A stretch of DNA of 9,945 nucleotides from Promethearchaeia archaeon (lineage in GTDB: Archaea; Asgardarchaeota; Lokiarchaeia; Sigyniarchaeales; SOKP01): NCBI GenBank assembly GCA_029856295.1, contig JAHQWS010000030.1, positions 1 through 9,945 of the forward strand, written 5' to 3'. Below are positions 1 through 6,633 of the stretch, piece by piece; the stretch's first letter is position 1, and every line of letters starts with the position of its first letter. A program made the translations under genes and the position numbers. The notes under the pieces were generated by a model, which did not search any database, was not told the origin of the DNA, and saw only the letters and a program-made list of their open reading frames with translations.

Positions 1-788
1 CTGAAACAGGATGAGATCCCCGCATATTTTATAGGTAATCTCTCCGGATCTATAATCTCATTATAGTGGTAAGCGGCCAACGCTTGTTCTGAAGTCGCTA
101 TCATAAATAAATCTTCGTCATGAATACTATATAATTGCTCCTCAAAATCTGCCAATTCCGCAGCTGCTTTGATTATCTCGTGCTTGACAAAAAAGGGTGT
201 CCACATCGGAATATAACCCTTCTTTTGGAGAAAATCTAATGCAAATCTCATTAAAACTAAATTTAATAGGACTAAATCTCCTTTTAAATAATAAAATCGA
301 GACCCTACTACTTCAGAAGCCTTTTTAGTATCTGCTCCATCTATAGTTTCTATTAATTTAACATGATTTAAAGGTGAAAAATTAAATTTAGGTAATCTCC
401 CAACCTCTCTGATAATTTGATTATCTTCTTCGCTTTCGGATGTAGGTACTGATTCATGAAGTATATTTCCCACGATATAACGATATTTTTCTCGCTCTTC
501 GAAATACTCCTTTTTTAAGTTTTCTAAAACATCAATCTTACTTTTTATCTCTTTCGAATTTTTTATCGCTTCCTCTGCTTTTTTCTTTTCTCCAGACTTT
601 TTATATTTTCCTATAGTAACTGAGGTCTCATTTCTTTTTTTCTGTAATTCTTCTATTTGTTGTAAACTCTCCCTCCATTTTTTATCATAATCTGAAACCA
701 TCTTTGCATTGGCAGGATTTTTAAATCTCTTCTTCTCCGACGCAATTATTTTGTCTAAATTATTTCGAAATAATTCAATATCTAGCAA
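1..788 (-). CDS. serS: Seryl-tRNA synthetase, N-terminal two thirds (cut by window edge)
   Basis: Class II aminoacyl-tRNA synthetase that charges tRNA-Ser with serine and, in organisms using selenocysteine, also tRNA-Sec. 262 complete codons are visible. It starts LDIELFRNNLDKII, the classic SerRS opening. Residues about 25-105 are a charged Lys/Glu-rich helical stretch that fits the N-terminal antiparallel coiled coil gripping the tRNA long arm. The catalytic core follows: GYIPMWTPFFVKHEI, then the serine-site TSEQALAAYH, and the start of motif 2 (GISSCF) at the window edge. Motif 3 is outside. The start is TTG at 788, fixed by a strong GGAGGT seven bases upstream; no ATG fits the family N-terminus. 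This is the common SerRS type, not the rare type-2 enzyme of Methanococcales. It is transcribed away from the selenoprotein operon. Confidence 0.95.
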   Translation of the reverse strand, partial: MLDIELFRNNLDKIIASEKKRFKNPANAKMVSDYDKKWRESLQQIEELQKKRNETSVTIGKYKKSGEKKKAEEAIKNSKEIKSKIDVLENLKKEYFEEREKYRYIVGNILHESVPTSESEEDNQIIREVGRLPKFNFSPLNHVKLIETIDGADTKKASEVVGSRFYYLKGDLVLLNLVLMRFALDFLQKKGYIPMWTPFFVKHEIIKAAAELADFEEQLYSIHDEDLFMIATSEQALAAYHYNEIIDPERLPIKYAGISSCF

Positions 789-795
789 GGCAAGT

Positions 796-801
796 ACCTC
801 C
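796..801 (-). promoter_or_regulatory. Ribosome binding site of serS
   Basis: GGAGGT on the minus strand, seven bases before a TTG codon. It decides the non-ATG start of serS at 788. Confidence 0.85.
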
Positions 802-828
802 TAATTTTTTACAAACTTTGCATTTTAA

Positions 829-837
829 TATTTTATA
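829..837 (-). promoter_or_regulatory. Probable TATA box of serS
   Basis: TATAAAATA on the minus strand lies about 40-50 bases before the TTG start. A start of transcription roughly 25 bases downstream would fall near 805-812 and give a short leader that still carries the GGAGGT site. The AT-rich background makes such matches common, so this is a positional guess. Confidence 0.45.
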
Positions 838-864
838 CATATACAATTCTTAATTTAGTTTTTT

Positions 865-877
865 AAAAAAAGAAAAA
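865..877 (-). terminator. U-tract terminator after the repeat protein gene
   Basis: Read on the minus strand, TTTTTCTTTTTTT begins ten bases after the TAG stop of the 887-1225 gene. Archaeal termination typically occurs at such U-rich tracts without needing a hairpin. It also separates that gene from the serS promoter. Confidence 0.5.
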
Positions 878-886
878 TCACAACTT

Positions 887-1225
887 CTAGTTATGTTCTA
901 TCCGAGATGTTATAGTAGAACGCAAAAGACTGGTTTTTATCTTCTTCTTATCCCATCCTACTAAATCTATTATTCTCATAACCTTTATCCTTGTTGACTT
1001 TCCCTTTAAACCTACTTCTGCCATGATTTGATTAGCAAAAGCTTCTTTCTTTTTATATTGCGAGTATGTATCCTTAACTTTATTTTTATCGCGTCCAACT
1101 AGAGCAATAATTTCTAATATTTTATTCATAATAGGTATAGGTTTCCCCTTTAATCCCATTTCCTCCATAACTTCATGAGCAAGGAGTTGTTCTGGTCCTT
1201 CTTCTTTTTTATCTGTCTCCGACAT
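887..1225 (-). CDS. Small charged protein with an internal two-fold repeat, unknown function
   Basis: 112 aa, ATG at 1225, TAG stop; I do not recognise the family. The protein is lysine-rich and consists mostly of two copies of one helical unit. Copy 1 is residues 19-53 and copy 2 is residues 67-99, differing by a two-residue gap. Both carry a Met-x-Glu-hydrophobic start, an identical GLKGK, and an (A/D)LVG(R/W)DK(N/K)K(V/I)K block. The basic residues and two predicted helices per unit could suit nucleic-acid binding, but no catalytic motif is seen. No good Shine-Dalgarno sequence precedes the ATG. The conserved repeat argues that this is a real protein rather than a chance frame. It has its own likely terminator 98 bases before serS, so it is probably a separate unit. 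Confidence 0.7.
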   Translation of the reverse strand: MSETDKKEEGPEQLLAHEVMEEMGLKGKPIPIMNKILEIIALVGRDKNKVKDTYSQYKKKEAFANQIMAEVGLKGKSTRIKVMRIIDLVGWDKKKIKTSLLRSTITSRIEHN

Positions 1226-1363
1226 ATTAAAGAGTAATTTTTTAAAAATAAAAAATTTAACGAGCTTAATAATTTATTGAATATTAAATCAATTTATTAG
1301 AATTTGGAATTATTAAATTTAAACAGAAAAAATAAATTTCTTCCATAATTTCATAAAACAACG

Positions 1364-1376
1364 AGATTTATAATCT
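1364..1376 (+). promoter_or_regulatory. Probable promoter of the HdrA operon: TATA element inside an inverted repeat
   Basis: AGATT-TAT-AATCT is a perfect 5-bp inverted repeat enclosing the TATA-like core TTTATAAT (1367-1374). It lies 73-83 bases before the HdrA ATG, so transcription would start near 1395-1400 and leave a leader of about 50 bases. The remaining intergenic DNA (1226-1446) is nearly pure A/T. A repressor operator overlapping the TATA box is possible; the symmetry may also be chance. Confidence 0.4.
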
Positions 1377-1434
1377 TCTTTAAACTAAGAATTTAGTTGT
1401 AAAATTAAAAAAATTATCATGGTGATCAATTCCT

Positions 1435-1441
1435 AAGGTGG
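1435..1441 (+). promoter_or_regulatory. Ribosome binding site of hdrA
   Basis: AAGGTGG sits five bases before ATG 1447 and matches the GGAGGTG core of archaeal anti-SD pairing. It selects ATG 1447 over the in-frame ATG at 1468, which has no such site. This matters because both lie upstream of the first UGA. Confidence 0.8.
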
Positions 1442-1446
1442 GATAA

Positions 1447-3444
1447 ATGTCTGAAAAAAGTCAGACCATGGAACTAAGAATCGGAGTTTACGTGTGCGAG
1501 TGAGGTGTAAATATTGGACTGCATGTGAACTGTGCGGAATTAAGAGAATATGTAGAGCCGTTACCTAATGTTGTAGTTGCTAGAACGAATAAATTTACTT
1601 GTAGTGATTCAGGTCAAAACATTATAAAAAATGATATTATAGAATTAGATTTAAACCGAATTGTTGTTGCGGCATGTACCCCTAAAATTCATGAACCTAC
1701 ATATAGAGCGATTTTAATGGAAGCGGGGTTAAGCCCTTATTATTTTCAGATGGTCAATATTAGAGAACATTGTTCCTTTGTCCATCAAAATGAGAGGGAA
1801 AAAGCGACTGAAAAAGCTAAAAGACTGCTATTGGCAGGTATTAATAGAGCGCGTGAATTAGAAATCGTACCTAGAAAAGAAATTTCAATTACTAAATCTG
1901 CTTTAGTTATTGGTGCTGGAATAGCCGGAATGAATGCAGCACTCGATCTTGCGAACCAAGGAATAGAAGTGTATCTAGTTGAGAAGGAAGCTACAATAGG
2001 CGGAAAAATGGCACAACTTGATCGAATTTTTCCTACTGATGATTGTGGAATATGAGTTTTGGCGCCTATAATGGTCAATGCTTCGAAACATCCAAATATT
2101 AATCTCCTAACATATAGTGACATAATAAATTTTAGTGGAATCACAGGGGAATATAATGTTACGATCCGAAAGAATACTCGGTATGTAGATGAAAGGAAAT
2201 GTACTGGTTGTGGTTTATGTACTACAAAATGTCCAGTCAAAGTACCTAATGAATTTGATCGTGGAATTGGAGAAAGAAGTGCTGTTTACATTCCATTTCC
2301 TCAAGCAGTCCCTAAACTGGCAGTTATTGATAAAGAAGTTTGTATTAACTGTAAAAACTGTGAAAGAGCTTGTCCTGCTGAAGCAATAGCATTCGATCAA
2401 GAGGATGAGATCATAAATATCAAAGTTGGAGCTATTATAATTGCTACAGGGTGGGATGAATATCCTATTATTGAGACAAACGAATATAAATATGGTATTT
2501 ATCCTGATGTGATAACTCAAATAGAATTAGAAAGAATGTTAAGCCCTATCGGACCCACTGGTGGTCACGTTTATAAAATCTCAAATGGAAAGACACCACA
2601 GAGAGTTGCTATGATACTTTGTGTAGGATCAAGGTCATTACGCGCTAATCCTTACTGTAGCGCTGTATGTTGTAATGTTTCGTTGAAAAATGCACAATTA
2701 TTGAAGCAAGAATATCCTGAAATGGATATAACTATATTTTACATCGATATACGAACGTGGGATAAAAATAATGAAGAATATTATAGAAATATTAGAGCTC
2801 AAAATGTAAATTTTGTCAAAGGTAAACCTGGAGATATAAAGCTAAACCAAGATGGTACAATGCGATTATATTTCGATATGACGCTTGAAGATAATGTAAC
2901 TCATATGGATTTTGATCTGGTTGTGTTAGCTACTGGAATTGTACCGTCTAAAGGAACTCAAAAAATTGTAGATATATTGGGATTAAGTAAGGGTCCAAAT
3001 GGATTCTTATCCGAGATACATGGATGTTTGAAACCTGTTGAAACTAAAGATATGGGAATCTACATATGCGGTTGTGCTGCGGGGCCTAAAAATATCCCAT
3101 ATTCAGTGTGTTCTGCTCTAGGGGCTGCGAGTAAAGCTGCTACATTATTATCGAATGACATTCTCCGTCAAGAGCTTCTAATTGCCGAAGTCGATGAAAG
3201 CTTATGTATGGGTTGCCATAGATGCGAAAAAACGTGCGATTTTGAAGCAATAAATCTAAATGAAAATGATATCGCAGAGGTTGATGAATTGAAATGTAAA
3301 GGGTGTGGAGCTTGTGTAACCTCTTGCCCTGCGAGGGCTATTGATCTAAAATATTATAGAGATATCCAATTTGAAGAAGAAATAAAAGGAATTTGTGGAA
3401 TAGAAATAAAACTTGACAATACTAAAGAAGAAATAATAAATTAA
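1447..3444 (+). CDS. hdrA: Heterodisulfide reductase subunit A, selenoprotein with two Sec residues
   Basis: Flavin iron-sulfur subunit where electron bifurcation occurs in Hdr-type complexes. 665 aa when UGA 1501 (codon 19) and UGA 2053 (codon 203) are read as selenocysteine; this is the normal length for HdrA. The N-terminal domain begins RIGVYVCE-Sec-G, where the family has a Cys-x-Cys-Gly. A Rossmann FAD motif GAGIAG is at 156-161. DDCGI-Sec-VLAP follows, where the family has DCSIC-x-LAP. The inserted ferredoxin domain has Cys 252/255/258/262 and 299/302/305/309. Cys 392, 404, 408 and 409 form the extra cluster site of the thioredoxin-reductase-like domain. Two C-terminal 4Fe-4S motifs are at 587-597 and 617-627. 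The frame is continuous across both UGAs without any shift and the stop is UAA. It is the first gene of an operon, 17 bases before mvhD. HdrB and HdrC are not in the window. Confidence 0.95.
1501..1503 (+). other. Selenocysteine UGA codon, HdrA residue 19
   Basis: TGA in frame between TAC GTG TGC GAG and GGT GTA AAT ATT. Family members read VCHCG here; this one reads VCE-Sec-G, so UGA replaces the second Cys of Cys-x-Cys. Homologous sequence continues on both sides in one frame. The next base is G, as for the other two UGAs. Confidence 0.85.
2053..2055 (+). other. Selenocysteine UGA codon, HdrA residue 203
   Basis: TGA in frame inside FPTDDCGI-Sec-VLAPIMV, just downstream of the FAD GGKMAQLD segment. 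Most HdrA proteins have Cys at this site. From memory, HdrA of Methanocaldococcus has Sec at about residue 197, which would fit this position. Confidence 0.92.
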
Positions 3445-3461
3445 ACCATACAGGTGAGTAA

Positions 3462-3893
3462 ATGATCGAAACAGAAAAAATTGGAAGGAAGATTATCGCA
3501 TTTGGATGTGAAAAATGAGGTTATGCTGTCGCAGACTTAACTGGTACTACTAGAAAATCGTATTCAACTGATTTTTATTTAATACGAGTACGATGCACAG
3601 GAAGAGTCGGATTTCATCTCATTATGGAAGCCTTTTTAAATGGTGCTGACGGTGTGGCCATTATTTCTTGCCGTGAAGGAGAATGTAATTTTGGTGATGC
3701 CAATATGAATACCTATAAACATGTCAAATTTTTGAGAAAACTATTCGAACATATTGGGATAAGTCCAGATAGAATACAACAGTATTTCTGTGCTGCCGCG
3801 GAAGTTGAAAAATTTGTGGCTTCTGTAGAAGATATAACAAAAAAAGTCCAAGCTCTGCCTCCACTCCCAAAGCGTAAATTAACACCGAATTAG
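3462..3893 (+). CDS. mvhD: MvhD/VhuD-type 2Fe-2S electron-transfer subunit, selenoprotein
   Basis: Small iron-sulfur protein (FlpD/MvhD family) that delivers electrons from a hydrogenase, formate dehydrogenase or F420 module to HdrA. 143 aa when UGA 3516 (codon 19) is read as Sec, equal to the usual family length; without read-through only an 89-aa C-terminal piece would be called. It begins KIIAFGCEK-Sec-GYAVADL, where the family has a Cys-x-x-Cys. RVRCTGRVGF (Cys45) follows, then GADGVAIISCREGEC (Cys70, Cys75) and a C-terminal AAAEVEKFV helix. ATG 3462 is fixed by AGGTGA at 3452-3457, four bases upstream. The stop is TAG. In some archaea MvhD is fused to HdrA; here it is separate but adjacent. 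Confidence 0.95.
3516..3518 (+). other. Selenocysteine UGA codon, MvhD residue 19
   Basis: TGA in frame between TGT GAA AAA and GGT TAT GCT, at the second cysteine of the N-terminal Cys-x-x-Cys. VhuD of Methanococcales is a known selenoprotein, and Sec at this Cys-x-x-Sec site is what I expect for it. The codons before and after align to the family in the same frame. Confidence 0.92.
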
Positions 3894-3933
3894 AATGACC
3901 CTTTCAAGAAAATATTAGTTGAAAGGCTACTAA
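3890..3933 (+). promoter_or_regulatory. Candidate SECIS RNA hairpin after mvhD
   Basis: Starts at the mvhD stop and fills the 52-base gap to the next gene. An outer helix TTAG/CTAA (3890-3893 with 3930-3933) leads to an asymmetric internal loop. The inner helix is perfect over 8 bp, CCTTTCAA/TTGAAAGG (3900-3907 with 3919-3926), closed by an 11-base loop beginning GAAAA. The 5' side of the internal loop contains AATGA, and ten bases separate UGA (3896-3898) from the loop adenines, close to the spacing of eukaryotic SECIS. Against it: the 3' side reads CTA, so the expected GA of the tandem G-A core is absent. Further outside, AACACC (3881-3886) can pair with GGTGTT (3945-3950). Published work reports eukaryote-like SECIS structures for Lokiarchaeota genes and relates them to that of archaeal VhuD. 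Confidence 0.5.
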
Positions 3934-3945
3934 CCCTTAGCATGG

Positions 3946-5493
3946 GTGTTCGGAACTTTAATAGAAAATTTAAAAAAAATTAACATCTGGAAATTTATGG
4001 ATTCTGAAGGATCTATTACATGGGAATATTTGAAAAATGTAGCAGATACTCTAAATTCATATAGAGTAAGAGCATTAATAGATGCGAAAGATGAAATTAT
4101 TAATGCTGGTAGATATTCTGAAGACCAGTATTACTCAATATTATTCAAAATGTTTGATGAAGAATTACTGAAATATTCTCTTTTTGAATTTTTAAAAACA
4201 CAACCGATAGCTAATATTGAGATTCTTAAAGAATTTTCTCAGAAAAACTCTCTTGATATAAAGAAGGTCTATAGCTTATTAGAGCTTCTTAGATCTGAAA
4301 ATCTGATAAAGATAGAAGAAGTATATGATGAAATTGAAGCTCAAGGAGAAGAGACACCTTCCAAATTAGTGTTCCGTGATTTTAAAATAGAGGTCTATAG
4401 AGAAGATATATCTCTAGTTAAATCCATTTATGAACCAGTTGAAATTATTTTTGATTCAAATATCTGTTCTGGTTGCGGAACTTGTGCAGGAGTCTGCCCT
4501 GTAAATTGTCTGAATATCTATAATGGATTTGGACAAATAGATAAAGATAAATGTATTCGATGTGGTATATGTTATTATGTATGTCCCAGAAGTTATTTAC
4601 CGGTCAAACTTATGAACATGTATCAAGATAATGCTTCTAAAATTAAAGAATATACCAACATAGGGAATTTTATAGAAGTCTATTCAGCCCGCACAAAAGT
4701 TAAGGAGATCTCTGAAGTCTGTCAGGATGGAGGTATCGCTAGTACTTGTTTGTATTATCTTTTTGATAATCAAAAAATAGATTTTGCTTTAGGAGCTAAA
4801 ATGAGTAATACAATTTGGCGTCCCGAACCCTTATTACTTCAAAATAAAAAAGACATAATTCAAACAGCAGGAACAAAATATGTTAATAATCCTACATTGC
4901 GGATTCTCAATGAATTTAATGGTTCTAACCATAGTGTCGCAGTTGTAGGAGTTCCCTGTATAATGCAATCATTACTTAAATCAGAAATTTATAATATTGG
5001 TATTCCATCATTAAATAATGTGAAATATAAAATAGGGATATTTTGCATGGAATCCTTTTCTTATCAATCTCTCTTAAAAATTTGCGAAGTGTTAAAAATA
5101 GCGATAAATGATATAAAGAAAATGGATATTAATAAAGGGAAATTTTTTGTTTATACAAATAATGGTGAAGAATCTTCAGTTCCAATAAAAGAAATAAGCC
5201 ATTTGGCTAGAGAAGACTGTGAAGTTTGTTTCGATTTAACTTCCGAATCTGCTGATATCTCGGTTGGATCGATCGGCTCCCCTTCAGGATGGAATACTGT
5301 GATTATAAGAACTGAAACTGGTAAAAAATTATATGAATCGCTCATTGCTAAAGACTTAATTGAATCAAAACCAATAGAAGAAGTTAAACCTGGTTTACCT
5401 ATGCTTCAAAAGATTGCAGGGATTAAAAAAAATGGATGCAAAAAACACATTAATGAGAAAAAGGAAAAAAATTTAAGAGTTCCAATTTATTAA
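3946..5493 (+). CDS. FrhB-like F420-binding iron-sulfur protein with an N-terminal helical domain
   Basis: 515 aa, coenzyme F420 hydrogenase/dehydrogenase beta-subunit family, which exchanges hydride with F420 through FAD. Residues 1-150 are an extra helical region whose second half looks like a winged helix; it is not part of standard FrhB. A two-cluster ferredoxin has Cys 174/177/180/184 and 203/206/209/213. The FrhB N- and C-terminal domains follow, with QDGGIAS shortly after the ferredoxin and GVPCIMQ at 335-341. The tail is lysine-rich. The start is uncertain: GTG 3946 is the first in-frame start after a stop at 3931 but lacks a Shine-Dalgarno sequence; ATG 3997 is the alternative. The gene has no in-frame UGA. 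Its place after HdrA and MvhD suggests that it feeds electrons from F420H2 (or another donor) to them. FdhB or a sulfite-reductase-type homologue is possible. Confidence 0.88.
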   Translation: MFGTLIENLKKINIWKFMDSEGSITWEYLKNVADTLNSYRVRALIDAKDEIINAGRYSEDQYYSILFKMFDEELLKYSLFEFLKTQPIANIEILKEFSQKNSLDIKKVYSLLELLRSENLIKIEEVYDEIEAQGEETPSKLVFRDFKIEVYREDISLVKSIYEPVEIIFDSNICSGCGTCAGVCPVNCLNIYNGFGQIDKDKCIRCGICYYVCPRSYLPVKLMNMYQDNASKIKEYTNIGNFIEVYSARTKVKEISEVCQDGGIASTCLYYLFDNQKIDFALGAKMSNTIWRPEPLLLQNKKDIIQTAGTKYVNNPTLRILNEFNGSNHSVAVVGVPCIMQSLLKSEIYNIGIPSLNNVKYKIGIFCMESFSYQSLLKICEVLKIAINDIKKMDINKGKFFVYTNNGEESSVPIKEISHLAREDCEVCFDLTSESADISVGSIGSPSGWNTVIIRTETGKKLYESLIAKDLIESKPIEEVKPGLPMLQKIAGIKKNGCKKHINEKKEKNLRVPIY

Positions 5494-5631
5494 GCTTTCT
5501 GCCAATCCCTTTAAATTTAAAACTATATCTTTATGATAATTTTAAATGAGATCTGAATTAAAATCAAAAAATTAATATTTTAATACACATTAAATTCACT
5601 AATTTAATCAAAAAAATTATATTCATAAAAA

Positions 5632-6120
5632 ATGAGTTCACCGATCCGCCCGAAAAACTTCAGAGAGCAGGTTTACTTCAGCCAATTACGTTCTCGAGTT
5701 GATGGAAATGCAAAAGTTGAACACGGTTTGACACAAATTGTAGGAATTGGAAGGCGCTTTGCTCAGGCAATCATAACAGTAGCGAATGTTAGCCCAGAAT
5801 TGCGCATTGGTGCTGTTCCAGAAAAAGATCTTAATAAAATAGAAGAAATTATTTTAGATCCTGTTGGAAATGGTATTCCAAATTGGATGGTAAATCGAAA
5901 AAAAGATTTAAGAACTGGAGATGATCGACATCTCCTTGGAAACCAACTTGAGATAACAGTAAAACGAGATATTGATAGAATGAAACGAACTAGAAGTTAT
6001 AAAGGAGTTAGACATCATCTACACTTAAAAGTTAGAGGTCAGAAAACTAAAAGCACTGGAAGACATGGATTAGTAGTGGGAGTTATGCGAAGGAGATTTA
6101 AACAAAAAAGAGATTATTAA
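5632..6120 (+). CDS. rps13: Small ribosomal subunit protein uS13
   Basis: 162 aa, archaeal/eukaryotic-type S13 of the small-subunit head, contacting 5S/23S bridges and P-site tRNA. Seen features are LRSRVDGNAKVEHGL, the helix-hairpin-helix-like QIVGIGRRFAQAI, the basic RTRSYKGVRHHL segment, and a C-terminal basic tail ending KQKRDY. It carries a slightly extended N-terminus before the conserved domain. ATG 5632 has only A-rich sequence before it and no Shine-Dalgarno motif, so the transcript may be nearly leaderless. The 138-base gap after the FrhB-like gene is almost pure A/T and should hold the promoter, but no single TATA box stands out. The stop lies two bases before uS4. Confidence 0.96.
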   Translation: MSSPIRPKNFREQVYFSQLRSRVDGNAKVEHGLTQIVGIGRRFAQAIITVANVSPELRIGAVPEKDLNKIEEIILDPVGNGIPNWMVNRKKDLRTGDDRHLLGNQLEITVKRDIDRMKRTRSYKGVRHHLHLKVRGQKTKSTGRHGLVVGVMRRRFKQKRDY

Positions 6121-6122
6121 AA

Positions 6123-6617
6123 ATGGGAGATCCACGACGATTAAAAAAGAAGTTTAAAAAGCCTGCTCATCCTTATCAAAAAGAGAGAATGATGGAAGAG
6201 CTTGAGTTTTTAGGTAAGTATGGTTTAAGAAATAAAAGGGAGTTCTGGAAATCACGTACTATGCTTGGTAAATGGAGAAGTCTAGCGAGACAATCAAGAT
6301 CATTATCAAGAGAACAAGCTATTGAAGTACAGAATACATTAATTAAAAAGTTACAAAGATTAGGAGTTCTAGGGCCCGAAGCGGAATTTGATGATGTACT
6401 TCATTTAACTGTAGAAGATGTTCTAAAGAGGAGGTTACAAACTTTAGTCTATGAAAAGGGCCTCGCGAAAACCGTATATGGAGCGAGACAAAAAATAGTA
6501 CATAATCATATTCAAGTAGGGAATAAAAGAATTAACTCTCCTTCTTATCTTGTAAAAAAGGAGGAAGAAGATTTGATTACTTTTGCTCCAAGTAGTCCTT
6601 TTGTAACATCAACGTAA
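6123..6617 (+). CDS. rps4: Small ribosomal subunit protein uS4
   Basis: 164 aa, archaeal form, shorter than bacterial S4. It opens MGDPRRLKKKFKKPAHP and continues with KYGLRNKREFWK, both typical of archaeal and eukaryotic uS4. The RNA-binding S4 domain spans roughly residues 103-150, with RRLQTLVYEKGLAKTVYGAR and HNHIQVGNKRIN. It is a primary binder of 16S rRNA during small-subunit assembly. It starts two bases after uS13, so the genes are probably translationally coupled. Confidence 0.96.
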   Translation: MGDPRRLKKKFKKPAHPYQKERMMEELEFLGKYGLRNKREFWKSRTMLGKWRSLARQSRSLSREQAIEVQNTLIKKLQRLGVLGPEAEFDDVLHLTVEDVLKRRLQTLVYEKGLAKTVYGARQKIVHNHIQVGNKRINSPSYLVKKEEEDLITFAPSSPFVTST

Positions 6618-6633
6618 AAAAAAGGTAAAAAAA

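Noticed and set aside
1419..1436. Five-codon upstream frame ATG GTG ATC AAT TCC TAA before hdrA
   Set aside because: Too short and in AT-rich leader; its end overlaps the hdrA ribosome binding site, so a regulatory role is conceivable but unsupported.
1525..2055. Separate 176-aa protein starting at GTG 1525
   Set aside because: It is the middle part of HdrA between the two Sec codons; it lacks a ribosome binding site and breaks conserved sequence on both sides.
1785..2240. Minus-strand 151-aa frame opposite hdrA
   Set aside because: Shadow of the real gene; no recognisable protein features.
1447..3444. HdrA as a pseudogene or sequencing error with two premature stops
   Set aside because: Both interruptions are UGA, both stand at positions that are Cys in the family, the frame never shifts, all cluster-binding cysteines are intact, and the neighbouring MvhD shows the same pattern.
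2059..3444. Separate 461-aa protein starting at TTG 2059
   Set aside because: It is the part of HdrA after the second Sec codon; the TTG codes the Leu of the conserved LAP motif.
3624..3893. 89-aa short MvhD starting at ATG 3624
   Set aside because: It would lose the N-terminal Cys-x-x-Sec and Cys45; the in-frame upstream sequence matches the family and has a good ribosome binding site.
3942..3983. ATG 3942 as the start of the FrhB-like gene
   Set aside because: It is in a different frame and ends after 13 codons; the long frame begins at GTG 3946 or ATG 3997.
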